Below are positions 11,641 through 22,249 of a stretch of DNA of 64,000 nt, piece by piece. A model generated the notes under the pieces. The model worked only from the letters and a program-made list of their open reading frames with translations, had not been told where the DNA came from and did no database searches. Each line of letters begins with the position of its first letter. Position 1 is the first letter of the stretch. The position numbers and the translations under genes are program-made. Source of the stretch: Chaetoderma sp. LZ-2023a (Eukaryota > Mollusca > Caudofoveata > Chaetodermatida > Chaetodermatidae); the NCBI GenBank assembly GCA_034401795.1, contig CM067367.1, forward strand, positions 48,896,485 to 48,960,484. Direction: 5' to 3'.

Positions 11641-12540
11641 TAAACTATCAGCACCAGCATGCAGTGAATGCGTGGCTGCAGAATGGAGATTTACTTACAT
11701 GTCTCGATCACCTAATCATGTCTTCTACTTTTTGGGAGTACATGCGAGAATGTGCAATCGTTGGAGACCAGTGGTCGCTTGCCATTACATCAACCTCTGA
11801 TCAATTAGCTTGCGCACTGAGGGACCTCTTGTTACCTGTTGATATATTGCATACTCACATGTGATTTATTGCAACATACTCCCAACGTGTGATAGGGGCG
11901 ACTGCAACAATTTGCTTGGCTTAATAGCATTACATAACTCTTGTAAGCTAATCTGAAACCACTAGCAGGCATGAACTGATTGGGATCGTCCTTCTCACAC
12001 GTGACAAGTACATTGGATAATGCTATCAAGCTCAGCCATTCGCGGCGGTCGTCCACTCTCACACGTGGTGAGTGCGTTGAGATCAGCATCAAATGATCTG
12101 CGACCGTGTGCATAGGTTGCAGTAATTTTGAACATGTTCAAAACTCAGCGAGCAATGCTGACCAAGCTTTCCGGACAGTAAACACTTGCGAGCGCATGTG
12201 AGCAAATCGTCTCTCCGCCGACCCAGCACCTATTTGAAGGTCTCAGCCACTCATAGATATATACTTCCATGGAAAGGATCACCTAGTGAGAAACATACTC
12301 TATTCAGTTCGAGGCAAAAATCGTGCGTGTGCTCTTGATAATTGGACTATGATACACGGAAATGAAACGTATTCCCATATGTGAGACATATAGAAGTAGT
12401 CTCAGCCACTCAATGACCTATCCCAGACCTTATTTTAATTTCCTCCATTAGATATGCCAAATATAGTATTTCTTTTCATGGTCGAACTGACAGTGATGGT
12501 TAAAAAAGACTACATCAATAACGGTTTCAGAGCTTAGTGC
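11641..12540. other. No recognised gene
   Basis: Short frames only. Several CACACGTG-like hexamer contexts occur between 11990 and 12070. No RNA gene or transposon hallmark was seen. Confidence 0.4.
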
Positions 12541-12637
12541 AAAGTGTTCATTCAATGCCTTAAAGACAATAGATTTGATGACAACATAAGTTTCCTCTCT
12601 CAGCGGATGAAGCCTGGTGGATGGAGGAGAGGCCGGG

Positions 12638-12707
12638 GTCGGGGGGGGGGGGGGGGGTTGTATGCGTGCGCGGGTGCGTGCGTATGCGCGTGCGTGCGTG
12701 CGTGCGA
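12638..12707. repeat. Poly-G run with (GCGT)n tract
   Basis: A 17-base G run (12641-12657) followed by about 50 bases of alternating GCGTGC-type purine/pyrimidine sequence. It is potentially G-quadruplex and Z-DNA forming. Confidence 0.9.
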
Positions 12708-13487
12708 AACGTCAAAATGCAGCAAACGTAAGCAGCTTTAACGGGTATCGATATTTCTACTCTACTAAATGTCGTATACGGATTTAGATTGCAGAACTTT
12801 GGTAGTCACATGACAAATGTAACAAATCTGGAAGAAATCGAAAAATCCGAAATATTTTTACAATGTGAATGTTTGGAAATTAAAGTTAGGCAGGCTGGTG
12901 TCTTGGTACCCTTTCTGATGCGGTGCTGGAGTATGGATGATACAGACACAGGGTTTCGTAAACAATCATCTGTTTTTGTTAGAAATCTAGTAGATTGGAG
13001 ATAGCATTAAATAGTAAACACGATAGGATGCATTTGTATGAATCTTTAAAATTAATAATGTAAAATGGTGTGTGTTTAGTAAGCAATTTCTCACGCATTC
13101 CTTATAATATTGTTCCCCTTTAACTGTGGCATCAATTTTGAATTAACCTCATCAGTGTCACTTAACAGCACATTTGAGACCGCCACCTGCGCAATAACTC
13201 TGACAGTGATAACAGTGATAACAGAATCATCGGTAGCCATGTCTATGAAGATTGTTTACTTGTAACCACGAAATACCATCTACTAAAATTAGCACCCCGT
13301 GTCAATCGCCTTTATATAGCGTTGGTGAGTAACACAAATAATTAAATGCTATTCACCTACGCGATGATGTCCACGAGGACAAGATGTACAAATAATACAA
13401 GTACAATTACTAAAAACATAAAATGGCAATTGATTACTTTCTAAGCGACTATGTGCTCGAAGATATAAACAACGCGTCTAACAAATT

Positions 13488-13800
13488 CAACTTTTTAGAG
13501 TATCCATCTATCAATCTGACGTCATATGACGTCAAACTCAGCTAAACGAATTGTATGTCTCTACTACTTAATAAATATGCTATTGAATATTTTGAAACTA
13601 ATTTTACTGGACGCTGTTGCTGTCATAGGCAACAACAGCGCCCCGTCAAATTAGTTCCAAAATATTCAATGGCTTACCTATATAGTTTGCTGGAAATTGA
13701 TAGTCAGAGAGTTCAGAGATCCATCGATCCAAACACGAGCTAGGTGTGGCTTGATTTTAGCTAGAGACGGGAGGGGCATAGCTAAAATGGAACGGTCCAG
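13488..13800 (+). mobile_element. Foldback/MITE family A, copy 5
   Basis: This starts in CTTTTTAGAGTATCCATC and has TGACGTCATATGACGTCA. Its central palindrome arms are well preserved (GTTGCTGTCATAGGCAACAAC at the tip), and it ends GGAACGGTCCAG. It is about 310 bases because the middle spacer between the CRE block and the core is deleted. Confidence 0.8.
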
Positions 13801-14900
13801 TGCGTGTCGAGTAGCTGGCTATGTAAATATGCCATACATCTTGCTCACTGAAACTGTTCCACTTCCAGTTACCCCAGTGCAGATTAAATCGCTAAATACA
13901 AATACAGGCCTTCTGTCCAATGGGTCATGTTTGTTTTTCATAAACAGCAAGATCACTGAATCAGGTTTGTAGGTATATCATGCACAAACAGCAGTCCTCA
14001 GTTTAGTTCATACTAGGCCCTCCCTATCTATTCAGGATAAGTCTGGAAATATGAGACCGGATTCCACTGTCCAACGGGATATGCGTGCGGCAATTAAGTG
14101 GGCTCTATTCTAGGCATGGCAATTGTGTTGCTCTACGACCATCTATGCATCTGTACCGTAACATATGCACGGAGATGGATGTATAATTATAGATCAATAA
14201 TCTACAATAGAGGAATTAATTTCTAGATATGCCAGCATATTCCTAGTTAAATATGGATTCCCTGATAGATAGGGCCTATAAGGCAATTTTATAAATTTCC
14301 ATTTTGTTCTAGTAACGTTGTCGATGTATTGTTGCATACATTTTTATACATAAATCCTGGACCGGTCATCCATATCCGTTATTGTTTCCAATTTTTCTGT
14401 AAACATTATTGTGCGCTACAGTTTCTACACATGATAAATTATTTTAAATACGAACCATTCCTATTGGAAAGAACTTAAAAAAACAAATCTTAAATATGTG
14501 TAGACAGATTGGTAGTTTCGGATGAAGTACTGGCGCCACAAGTTCTACAATCCTCGTTGTTAGCAACTCGTCAAAAGACTCTCTGAGAGGATGCAAACCG
14601 CAAAAAGTTATAAAGAAACTTGAAATAAGTCAGCTAACAGAACAACAACATATCATGTATCTCGTGCATACGCTGGCTTAGTGAATCACGACGTCAATGG
14701 TAAAGGAATACGCTGGCCCTCAAATTTGTTTTTACGTTTTAAGGATTTTTTAAATTCCTAACTTACATCTTCCTTCTTATTGAGCACACGTATGTATATA
14801 AGAATCGAAGATAAAATGCCAGTACTGTCCCACTAGAAGTAGGTTATAGTCGTATTCCATATATACAATTTCTAGATCTGTCAGTGAATATATCTTTATA
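13801..14900. other. No recognised feature
   Basis: AT-rich sequence without recognisable coding, RNA or repeat content on either strand. Confidence 0.45.
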
Positions 14901-14904
14901 CTCC

Positions 14905-15090
14905 GTCCATTATCAAAACAGGTTTTGGAACCAATTTGAAACTTTGAAACCTGAATTTCCAGATTCGGACGTTTCCAGCTTTATGGTGGAGAATTGAACG
15001 TTATTATGATTGTGACGTCAGCCTACACATACCGTAATTGATTATGACGTCATATACTTGAGTGATATATCGGATCCCGCCATTAACTAC
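14905..15090 (-). mobile_element. Family B foldback fragment
   Basis: This carries the family B terminal block GACGTCATATACTTGAGTGA followed by TATCGGATCCCGCCATTA, and upstream GTGACGTCAGCC. The core hairpin is almost gone. Confidence 0.55.
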
Positions 15091-17729
15091 GTCCATCGAG
15101 TGCAAAATAGAATCGGTTGGCCATCATATATTCCTGGTGCAAAGAAATTGTGGGAAGAAAGTAAAGGAAAAGTAGTTCATAGATTTGTTTTTAAATCAGT
15201 ATCCACAATAATATACCAGAAAATTCCCATGTGGTGGTGCTTTGGCCATTTTATTATCAACAGTTTAAGCTTTGTGATTTAGTCACCCTTGGATATGAGG
15301 GTAAGTATGTTTGTGATTTTCTGCTCTTATTGTGGTGTATGAGAATGACAATTCATAGAAATTAAAAAAATTGATTACCATTTATTGACGTAACCATACG
15401 AGTTTGGTGTAACGACGGTATCATAACGTAATTTAAGATGGCGTACATTTTGGCGGCAGATTTTCTATTCCATCTCATCGATGATTCGACCTCTTCATTA
15501 CCAATTATTTTTCGAGATCGATTGAAACAAGATTTTACAGATAACTCCGTGGCATTCTCTACAAACTCCTACACACTTGACTCCATGTGTGAAATAGATG
15601 CATGCGTTTATCCCACATTGGTTGAGATTTTGACGTTTACACTTGCATCTAATAAATGTCAATAGAGTCTCAGACGTTCGTGTCCGTCGGTACTCTATCA
15701 GGTCCAACAGGACCATGTATCTAAACCCACGAACTCAGATCAAGCACTATGGCGTCCAACTTTATCCATTGAATAATTTGTAGAAATACTCGGAGGCTGT
15801 GGAAATTATACTCCTAACGAAGGCCAAAACGATATGTGAAGAAAACAACAAAATGTAAACAAACTGCTGTACAACACGGTAAAACCGCAGACCACACATC
15901 TTAAATCAAGAATTTTGAAACCACTGATCATTGCAAACAGATCGTGATAACACGCAAAGCTTGAAAATTCCAAAGTTTTTTTCTAATGATTGCGGCAGGC
16001 TTTGACCACACATCCTTTATGGAATGAATTGTCAAAGGGCCCACTAGTTTTCGCAATGGTCTTCTGATAGCCTTACTATTGTATATGTGCGTTATGCCAT
16101 CTGCCCAGTGATGCAGAAGATAAACCAAGATGTCTGTGCCCTTGTCGATTCCTTCATCTGTTTGCTGGTTCTTGACACCATCTAGTGGCACTCAATGTAT
16201 CACCATCTTCTCGGCATGCTTTTTCGATATGACTATCGCTTTGATGTGATCAGGGAGGATATCAATAAAGCCAACTTTAGTTGCCATGTTTTAAAAGCAT
16301 GCTTCTTGTTCCTTGTATGGACGACGGGATGGTTTCACTTCGATTTCGTCATCGGTCAGTCAAACTGATTTGCATCGCTAGAGTTCGTGATCAGTAGCTG
16401 AAATCTCAACAAGGCCATCGGATACAACACTCAATGGACACATTGATGCTTGAGATATGATGAGTACTGCTTCAAGACACCTTGGTAAGTGCTACATTTC
16501 AATCTAATGTGGTGAAGAATCGGTTCTCCATCATAATGTGCATATGTCCGCTATATCCATGTACATTGCGTTAGCCAAGCCAGACTTCTTTGGCTTGCTC
16601 ATGGCACTGTTTTTGAACACGGATGGAGGATCCAGTACTACACACGTTTCCAATTGACAATTAGTTCAAATATCTCACCATTTCATATGAGATCTTCGAA
16701 CATCGACTAAATAAATACAAATGCTTGATCAATATACAGTTTTAATTGACTCAGATCGCTTAATTTTTGCACCATTACATGATACCGTTTTCATCTTGAA
16801 CTGTGGTTTGAATTCATCTTCATCAGTGCTATCACAGGTGAAACCATTCTCCTTTTCCGCTGATAAACCTGTTTACAATGAATGCAATTCATCGAAGTTG
16901 CAGACAAATGAATTATGATCCATAATTTTGCGATTCTAGACTGTGATAATAATGAGGTTCGATTTTTCAATGCATTTATTTAACTAGCCGAGAGACTCGG
17001 AGTGCACAATGCCATCATTAATAGTTTCAGTATCAGAATTGAATATGTTACAGCAAACCTTCTGCCTCGACATATTGTGTAGTTAGATAGGACATACATG
17101 TATCATTGATATCGGCATACTCATCTGCATACTCTTCCTGATGTAGCACACAGGTATAATCAGTTCCAGTTAGTTGATGCTGAAGCAAGTGCCGATATGA
17201 CAGAGCCCACGATGCCCACGATATGGCTTTTCCAGACAAGGTGTACGATAGCATTACGGCCAAATATCGGACCCAGAGCTTGGTCTATTCCGAATCCTTC
17301 AGTTGTATGTCAGACACTACTGATTACGCTCATTAATGTATGGAACCCACCAAGTATACTCAGAAGCTTGTTAAGCTAATCAGTGGCACCAACTTAAACA
17401 GCTTTAATAAATAACAGTTTGTTATATTTTACATATGTACATGCAAGGGTCAGTATCGTCACTTGGCCTTGTATGTAAAACACTGTAGCGTATTCGCTGG
17501 TTAAATCACTATCGTTCACGTGTGTGACTGGGTTTAACAACACTTCATCGGCATTAACGCCATTCCGATCATTTTTATGCACACAGTGCATGAATCTAGG
17601 TCAATTTGTTAAATTCGATGTAGGTGTAATTTCGGTTGCAAATATGTTGGCATAGCTCCAGATCGCCTGTGAATAATACGCCATGGGTGGGATCGTGAAT
17701 AGTTAAGAACATTTCACGAATCAGGTTAT
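15091..17729. other. No recognised gene; eroded coding-like patches
   Basis: Short frames (for example 15438-15665 plus and 15928-16191 minus) match no family I recognise. Region 15990-16320 read on the minus strand keeps a fairly open frame that could be a transposase remnant, but no motif supports a name. Confidence 0.3.
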
Positions 17730-18017
17730 ATTTAGTAGTCGGGTCGGAAAAAAAATGATACCACCTCCCTCAACTAGCCGCCGTTCGGCGATCCGTGACC
17801 CCGACCACACTGTCAATCCCAGGCCATAGGGTTGTTTAGACATGTGGTTGGTGTATGCCTCTAGATAGAGGCCCCCAGGGTAGTTGAGACAGGTGGGTGG
17901 TGTATGCCTCTAAATGGAGGCCCCCAGGGATTGAAAGGGCGGTGGCGGCCACCACGGATCGCCCAAGGGCTGCCAGTTGAGGGAGGTAGGATCATTTTAA
18001 TTCCGACCCTACTACTA
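17730..18017. repeat. Palindromic unit, candidate terminal repeat of the virus-like element
   Basis: The outer arms TAGTAGTCGGGTCGGA (about 17732-17747) and TCCGACCCTACTACTA (about 18000-18015) are near-perfect reverse complements. Inside them are further paired blocks: ATGATACCACCTCCCTCAAC with GTTGAGGGAGGTAGGATCAT, and GGCGATCCGTG with CACGGATCGCC. The central part contains two direct copies of a TGGTGTATGCCTCTA block. A third, direct copy of the ATGATACCACC block starts at 18023. The arrangement looks like two element ends joined head to head, or one foldback end. Confidence 0.6.
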
Positions 18018-18131
18018 GGCAAAATGATACCACCGCCCTCAATTGGCAGCTGTTCCGGCCTGGACATAGGAATTTGAGACATGTGATCGTGGTTGGTGTA
18101 GACCTCTAGATGGAGATGGGACTGTGTAGGC

Positions 18132-18548
18132 TCAGACAAACACGTATTCTCTACCAGAGTGGCATCGGCATGATGGGACCACCCATAGTGTCTTCCATCT
18201 ACCTTGACAACACTCACCTGGGAGGAGGCTAAAGTGATTAGCATGTGAACCACGGCAGACTCTGGCATGTTCACATGTTACACAGAGAATCTGGTGCTGA
18301 GCAAGGGTCTCCAGCAGACAACCACGGCCTACCATCTCCACCCCATAGAAGTGGCAGACAGACTCGATCTCTTCACGTGGGTGAAAGCGGTCGTAAATGT
18401 TTCTCCGCAAGGGGTCGACCCAAGGATTGTACTTGGGGGGGGGGGGGTCATCCAGGAAGTGGGCCCATTTGGTATCCAATATCATGGCAGTCTCAGCGCC
18501 CTGTGCCACTGCTGGAGATGCCAGCATGAGCAGTATGATGAGAATCAT
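18132..18548 (-). CDS. Small secreted Cys-rich protein of the virus-like element
   Basis: A 138-residue frame starting at ATG (18548) only 2 bases after the stop of the preceding minus-strand gene. Residues 1-16 form a clean signal peptide (MILIILLMLASPAVAQ, with an AxA-like cleavage context). The mature part has about nine Cys residues, including VCHFYGVEMVGRGCLL and CVTCEHARVC, plus a DPPPPKYNPW stretch. This suggests a secreted or surface disulfide-bonded protein. I do not recognise a named domain. A second minus-strand frame (17861-18274) overlaps its 3' part and continues to the palindromic repeat; only one of the two can be real in the overlap, and I favour this one because of the signal peptide and its start spacing. 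Confidence 0.5.
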   Translation of the reverse strand: MILIILLMLASPAVAQGAETAMILDTKWAHFLDDPPPPKYNPWVDPLRRNIYDRFHPREEIESVCHFYGVEMVGRGCLLETLAQHQILCVTCEHARVCRGSHANHFSLLPGECCQGRWKTLWVVPSCRCHSGREYVFV

Positions 18549-18550
18549 TG

Positions 18551-19344
18551 CTATATATGAAGAGATAAACTGAACAGAGTGAACCCCTCGAGAAATATCT
18601 GTGCCAGATCAAGCACTGTTCCATCTGGATCGACAGTGATCTTCATCCCCTCAGGGGCAGGGGATAGCTTCTTCACTCTGCCGCCAGCTAAGAAACCTGG
18701 CTCTAGGACTATATGAGTCGTTTGCTGGCTAGTGAGTCTGACTCACTGAAGCAGTTTAATAGCACCCTTGGCTTTGGAGACATGTGACACATCATCTACC
18801 CGTAGGATGCCCTCCTGGAGGTTAAACGCTTCTTCTGGTCCAATGACTGCAGGAGGCCTATATAGCGACAACCATGTTTGCCAATCGCCACCAGGTCCAG
18901 CGCGGTACCACACTTCATCCTTCTCAAACATGAACTGCAGGTTTTTTGCCAGGGTCAATTAATCGACCATTATGGGTCATTGGCGGGGCACCGCTCGAAT
19001 AGGGTTTGACCAGATGAAAGCTGATGTCGTTATTTAAGGTGTTGATGTCTGCCACCTCTGTATCCGAGAGCTCAATCAACAGCTCGCGGATGTACTTCCT
19101 CTTCGGGAAATCGTGGCCATCTATGTTGTGACCCAGGCGCTCCTTCGACACATCCTTGAGGTCTGTGAGCAGCTCCACCCCACCACCACCAATGGGGTGG
19201 CGGGAGAATGCCTTTGAGTTTGCTTCGTACTGTAGGGCGAATGACTTGCAATCGCTCTCTTCTACCTCGGTAGCATCAACTGCATACACATCTGCCAGGA
19301 CAGCAAGACCAGTCGAGTGAGCAAATGTGGATTCCTCAGCACAC
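18551..19344 (-). pseudogene. Unrecognised minus-strand gene of the virus-like element, broken
   Basis: An open frame runs leftward from about 19344, with a hydrophobic opening (GLAVLADVYA near 19310) and then EVEESDCKSFALQYEANSK and a Gly-rich turn. It breaks in an A-run at about 18950, continues in another frame through WYRAGPGGDWQTWLSLY (about 18870-18905), meets an in-frame TGA at 18740-18742 and then runs on to a TAG at 18551-18553. The product would be about 260 residues. I do not know its function. It is divergent from the plus-strand gene starting at 19376, so the roughly 30-base gap between them would have to hold both starts. Confidence 0.5.
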
Positions 19345-19375
19345 TATAGGAGGGATTTAAACAGGAGATATAACC

Positions 19376-19759
19376 ATGCTGATTGTCCGACAGCTGCTCT
19401 CCGGTGGTGAGAACGTAATCTCACCCTCTCTAGAGGGGAGACGGGTGGTACAGTACTGTGTAGAATGGGTCCTCTTCGATGTGCCCCAGCGGGGCACAAC
19501 ATACATAGACGCCGATGTGCTACATCAACCTCCGCGCAGTGCACACAGCAGCTTAGTGGTAGAAGTCGGCCGGAACGTGATAGAGTATCTTCCAGGTGCC
19601 AACAGCAACCTATGGAAAGCTATCAGTCCTAGCCTGTTCACACCTGTAAATCACCTGTTTGACAGCCACTCCATTAACATATATGCCAGCATGGATGGGA
19701 TATCGGATGCCCATTTAGAGTTTACACTCTTAATACTCATTGACCTGATGACAACATGA
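19376..19759 (+). CDS. Intact 127-residue beta-rich protein, possible small capsid-type protein
   Basis: ATG at 19376, stop TGA at 19757-19759. The sequence alternates short hydrophobic strands with turns (VVQYCVEWVLFDVP, HSSLVVEVGRNVIEYLPG, SINIYASMDG, FTLLILIDL) with no signal peptide or transmembrane segment. That is the pattern expected of a small beta-barrel, so a single-jelly-roll minor capsid protein is possible; this is inference only. The next gene starts inside the stop (ATGA overlap at 19756-19759), a coupling style of viruses and bacteria rather than of host genes. This is one of the few intact genes in the element. Confidence 0.5.
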   Translation: MLIVRQLLSGGENVISPSLEGRRVVQYCVEWVLFDVPQRGTTYIDADVLHQPPRSAHSSLVVEVGRNVIEYLPGANSNLWKAISPSLFTPVNHLFDSHSINIYASMDGISDAHLEFTLLILIDLMTT

Positions 19760-20082
19760 TATCACACCAGGAATATCTGAACTTTGCCGATATGATGAAG
19801 AGCCAGCTACAGGGTTGGCCCTTCATGCCCCCTGCACAGATAAAGGCCTTAAACGAACAGATGCTCGCACTGCAACAAGAAAAAGAGTGACGACAGCGGG
19901 AGAGCTGGTATCAACAGAATGCGAGCAATGCAAGCAGGTGAAGGAACAGTGAAGGTTTCCGATACTGGCAGGCCCTCTTGGAGGAGAGTAAGTGGGACGC
20001 AGGAGTCTTGACCGACTACGATGAGCCAGATGTCTTCACATACGACGATGGGCCAGGTGTCTTAAGACAAAGACGAAGGTAA
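19756..20082 (+). pseudogene. Small gene with two in-frame TGA codons
   Basis: It starts with ATG overlapping the previous stop. The first 44 residues are helical and Gln-rich (ending LALQQEKE). After TGA at 19888-19890 the same frame continues through Arg/Gln-rich sequence, meets another TGA at about 19939-19941, and then runs through an acidic stretch (VLTDYDEPDVFTYDDGPG) to TAA at 20080-20082. Both TGA codons sit where CGA (Arg) would be a single transition away, a typical methyl-CpG decay signature. The likely ancestral length is about 108 residues. No family recognised. Confidence 0.45.
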
Positions 20083-20296
20083 GACGAAGAAAGCCATCCA
20101 GACCTACTATCTTGGTCATAAGGTGAAGTTCCAGATGTCACGTCTCAGAAGGCTACTGTCACCCGACATAGTGCTGGATGACCACTGTCTAAGAGACGTC
20201 GGTCTCGACACCAGCAAGAGGGTATGGTTCGCCAGGCTCTCCAAAATGAACCCTTCTATGACTCATGAGAAGATTCTGCAGGTGATGCAGGTTTAA
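20055..20296 (+). pseudogene. Small basic helical protein, 5' end damaged
   Basis: A frame open from about 20055 to TAA at 20294-20296, with text such as QTYYLGHKVKFQMSRLRRLL and MTHEKILQVMQ. There is no ATG at its beginning, so either the start codon is lost or it was joined to the preceding frame. It is basic and helical. The next gene begins 15 bases downstream. Function unknown. Confidence 0.4.
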
Positions 20297-20310
20297 TCTC
20301 CAGGTATACC

Positions 20311-20937
20311 ATGGCAAAATCAGAGTGGCGGAAGCAACCAGAACTATACCCCTCCCTGACTGCTGACGAGGGCGGTACCATCCATGGCTGGCGACTCCAG
20401 CAGATAGATACCATCAGGCAGAATCTCGTCCATGAGGCAGAAAAGTACAGCAGAATGTACAGGCGATATAAGACAGCCTACAACGTCCTCGCGCGTACGA
20501 CCACTGCTGTGGGTGTGATTGGAGCCAGTGCTGGTGTGGCAGCTGTGGCCACTCTCGCTGCGGGGGTGGGTGCCATCTTCGCCATCCCGCCGAGTGACGT
20601 GAGACTAGCTGCCACTGTCATGGTCACGGGTTTGGGGACGGGGCAGTGGCATATCACAAGGAGGCTGGAGAAGCATGCTAAGTACGTGACACTGGCACAG
20701 AGTATGCGACGGACTATCGACGAGTCTGTCAGCAAAGTTCTCGAGGATGGCCAGGTCACCGATGAAGAGTACCACCATATATTGATGGTCCAAGCCCTGT
20801 ACCGCACAGAGAAACCTAAATTGCGACAGCAATACCTCAAAGGCTCCAGCCGGCGGGTTGATATGGAGGAGCTACAAAACGAGATGTTACGGCGAGGTCG
20901 CATCGCTGGTCTCTGGAGTCGAGCCGATTACAAATAG
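20311..20937 (+). CDS. Intact 208-residue two-helix membrane protein
   Basis: ATG at 20311, TAG at 20935-20937; the longest intact gene of the element. Residues about 20-60 are a charged helical region. Residues about 65-95 are an Ala/Gly/Val-rich hydrophobic hairpin (VGVIGASAGVAAVATLAAGV, then AIFAIPPSDV and a second hydrophobic stretch VRLAATVMVTGLG). The tail has YVTLAQSMRRTIDESVSK followed by VLEDGQVTDEEYHHIL. From memory this order (hydrophobic hairpin, a TLA...I motif, then D-x-x-I/V-[ST]-D-E-E-[FY]) recurs in uncharacterised invertebrate proteins; I cannot verify that here. A virion membrane or host-membrane role is possible. It may resemble SLATT-type two-TM modules in layout only. 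Confidence 0.6.
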   Translation: MAKSEWRKQPELYPSLTADEGGTIHGWRLQQIDTIRQNLVHEAEKYSRMYRRYKTAYNVLARTTTAVGVIGASAGVAAVATLAAGVGAIFAIPPSDVRLAATVMVTGLGTGQWHITRRLEKHAKYVTLAQSMRRTIDESVSKVLEDGQVTDEEYHHILMVQALYRTEKPKLRQQYLKGSSRRVDMEELQNEMLRRGRIAGLWSRADYK

Positions 20938-21161
20938 TGTGCTGCCTGTACGGTAGCTTTAAGAACACCAGTATAGATAGCCTTCCCAATGAACCTCACG
21001 ACAGTCATCCAGAGCCAACCGCCCCTCCTGGGTACACCCTTGACTGGCCTGAGAGGTCTACTGGATGAGCTAACACCGTTCTCCATCGCAGTAGATGGAG
21101 GGTCCTGAACCAGCTGCTCCATCAACCCACGACCGCTGACCAACCACCACATCACCATCAA
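20928..21161 (-). CDS. Small single-pass membrane protein, opposite strand
   Basis: A 77-codon frame convergent with the preceding plus-strand gene (10-base overlap at the 3' ends), ending at 20928. The N-terminal half is polar; the C-terminal part has GGWLWMTVVRFIGKAIYTGV, a likely membrane segment. Its start lies at 21161, head to head with the next plus-strand gene. I do not recognise it, and it could be spurious. Confidence 0.35.
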   Translation of the reverse strand: MMVMWWLVSGRGLMEQLVQDPPSTAMENGVSSSSRPLRPVKGVPRRGGWLWMTVVRFIGKAIYTGVLKATVQAAHYL

Positions 21162-22149
21162 GGATGTGAAGCAAGCTCATACTTGGATGTCTGCTCCAAG
21201 CCTCTCATACCGGAATCAGCATCTGAACTTTGCCATGTGGTGTGCCACGGCAGGTTGTGGATTAAGTCCCACCCTGCTTCACTCCTGTTCTGGTACTCCA
21301 GAAGCTGTGCTCATCTCCAGCTGTCTCAGATTCCACGTGTACTTCATGGTGCAACGAATACTCCATTAGCTTAGTGCAAGCCTCCCTGATACAAACGACT
21401 TCGACCCACAGCTCAACAGTCATAGCATCTCTGCGGCCAGCAGACTACAGAGAGAGTTCAGCGCTCACCCAGATATCAGTGGCATGGTGGTTACAACAGC
21501 GGTCTAGGGGTTATGTACGGTGAGCCGAGACGTAACTACTCAGGATTCCCCTATCGAAACCCCGACGGGTTGGCTGTCGGAAGACAGCGACATTCTCGTT
21601 CGATCGAGACTCCGACCATGGAGTGCTGGTGCAAAATATGCACTTCACTGGCTTGCGGCAGGACTATCCAGATGTGTGGAAGTACTTTGTCCCACACACC
21701 ACCTCAGGCCTCACACCAGCAGGGATCGTTCGGATCTGTGCTACTGCCTCCTTACAGCACAGACCATGCTGTGGCATTCCATAGATGGTGTCAGCGGAGC
21801 AGAAGTCCAGGCCATGTTCATCAGTCTCGTTGAAGATATGATCATCGTGGCAGACCTCAGTAGTCTTATTGCTAAGTTCCAGCAGGGGTTGCAGAAGGCC
21901 CATCGCAAACTTGACTTTGCTATTTCACCACACCTATGGTTGATTCCTAGCAACATGATCGTGAACAGCGAGGACCTCCAAGTCAGGGGCTATAACAACA
22001 TGATAGTCGAGGGGAGTTCACCCAGTGTCCACTTCGTCTTCAACACTGATATCAACGCACCTACGCATAGTATGGGCCATACAGTCGTTCCGACCCTGAC
22101 ACTGCAGCCAGTCACACGGCAGCTCCAGGCGTTCCGACCTCGACACTGA
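21094..22149 (+). pseudogene. Largest gene of the element, broken; candidate structural protein
   Basis: At least three plus-strand frames make up one gene of about 350 residues. The first part (21160-21369) reads NFAMWCATAGCGLS and then LRFHVYFMVQRILH. The middle, in another frame (about 21480-21520), reads WHGGYNSGLGVMYG. The last part (about 21540-22149) ends with EVQAMFISLVEDMI, a helical stretch, LDFAISPHLWLIPSNMIVN, a YNNMIVEG turn and a polar tail. From memory this motif order resembles uncharacterised proteins common in invertebrate genomes, but I cannot name a verified family. Its size and central position suggest a structural (capsid-type) protein; that is inference. Stops and frameshifts occur near 21370, 21505 and 21540. 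Confidence 0.5.
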
Positions 22150-22249
22150 AGCCAGTCGACACGACACTGCTTCAACTCCCTCCGGAAGACCTCATAGTAC
22201 TTCTCGCATGGCATGAGCCCGGACATGTTTAAGATGTCTCAATAGAGAG

